Part shown: one piece after another, positions 5,679-5,938 of the stretch
How positions within the stretch are numbered: the first letter of the stretch is position 1
Layout: every line of letters starts with the position of its first letter
Assembly: GCA_964638795.1 (NCBI GenBank)
Contig: CAZXAX010000083.1
Coordinates: 1 to 5,938, forward strand
Direction of reading: 5' to 3'
Length of the DNA: 5,938 nt
Source of the DNA: CAIYHK01 sp964638795
GTDB taxonomy: Bacteria; Actinomycetota; Acidimicrobiia; Acidimicrobiales; Ilumatobacteraceae
Made by a program: the position numbers and the translations under genes
The notes under the pieces: generated by a model
Databases searched by the model: none
The model's input: only the letters and a program-made list of their open reading frames with translations
Told to the model about the DNA's origin: nothing

Positions 5679-5938
5679 ACTTTTTCCCGCACCCGTGGAT
5701 CTAGGAAGCCGTAGAGAATGTCAACAACGGCATTGGCAACAACAATCAAGACTGCTGCCACCAGAGTTGTTGCCACAAGCACTGGAAGATCAGAGTCCGT
5801 AACTGCCCGAATTGAAAGCTTGCCCATCCCGGGAAGGTTGAACACACTCTCAGTGATCACAGCGCCGCCAAGCAACGCAGCGAAGTCGAGCCCTGCGATT
5901 GTCACAATCGGCACCATTGCAGCACGCATCACGTATTT
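5675..5938 (-). CDS. dppB: Peptide/nickel-type ABC transporter permease, DppB/OppB-like, C-terminal part (5' end beyond window)
   Basis: The last 87 residues of an inner-membrane permease; the frame stays open to the right edge (upstream codons read K-Y-V-M-R), so the true start is outside. The visible segment has VPIVTIAGLDFAALLGGAV, then ITESVFNLPGMGKL, a loop with RAVTDSDLPVL, a long final membrane helix (VATTLVAAVLIVVANAVVD) and the ending ILYGFLDPRVR. The E-(S/T)-VF-x-x-PG-(L/M)-G pattern and the terminal LDPRVR are hallmarks of the first permease class (DppB/OppB) rather than DppC/OppC. The residues just before VPIVT correspond to the region after the EAA coupling loop, which is not in the window. 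Its stop overlaps the DppD start (ATGA). A DppC-type partner and substrate-binding protein should lie further right. Confidence 0.9.
   Translation of the reverse strand, partial: KYVMRAAMVPIVTIAGLDFAALLGGAVITESVFNLPGMGKLSIRAVTDSDLPVLVATTLVAAVLIVVANAVVDILYGFLDPRVREKV

Noticed and set aside
1..5938. Defence island, toxin-antitoxin, CRISPR, insertion sequence or prophage content
   Set aside because: No repeats in array form, transposase, integrase, terminal inverted repeats, tRNA or typical defence domains were seen; every long frame is accounted for by common metabolic, repair or transport families.

Overview
The window is densely packed bacterial chromosome with about half G+C by eye. It most resembles a compact-genome member of the Actinomycetota. 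The reasons are a NUDIX protein with the Cys/His-rich N-terminal segment I associate with actinobacterial homologues, an actinobacterial-looking MFS_3 exporter, a candidate leaderless promoter, frequent GTG/TTG starts, and stop/start overlaps at most junctions within gene groups. This assignment is an inference; no rRNA or other taxonomic marker is present.

Layout. Positions 3-107 (+) hold the last codons of a probable DinB-superfamily (four-helix, metal-binding) protein. Its stop overlaps by one base (TAGTG) the GTG start of an AlkB-type Fe(II)/2-oxoglutarate dioxygenase (107-706, +). That gene converges, with a single base between stops, on an AIM24/TIGR00266-family gene (708-1433, -). The only real intergenic gap (1434-1507) is a divergent promoter region. 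It serves the AIM24 gene on one side and, on the other, a two-gene unit of a NUDIX hydrolase (about 1508-1978, +) and a GNAT acetyltransferase (about 1987-2454, +). The GNAT stop overlaps the stop of an MFS exporter on the other strand.

The right-hand half (2451-5938, all -) is the distal part of a peptide-type ABC importer operon, read right to left. It runs from a DppB/OppB-like permease (partial at the window edge) to a DppD/OppD-type ATPase, a DppF/OppF-type ATPase and then the MFS_3 exporter. The first two junctions overlap (ATGA, TGATG) and the third has a 10-base gap, so one transcript is likely. Both ATPases keep all nucleotide-binding motifs and a four-cysteine C-terminal domain that may hold an iron-sulfur cluster.

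I found no RNA gene, mobile element, CRISPR array or clearly new system. The points most worth a second look are two strong hairpins in the coding end just before alkB, two convergent gene pairs with no room for terminators, the permease order of the ABC operon, and the exporter placed at the end of an importer operon.
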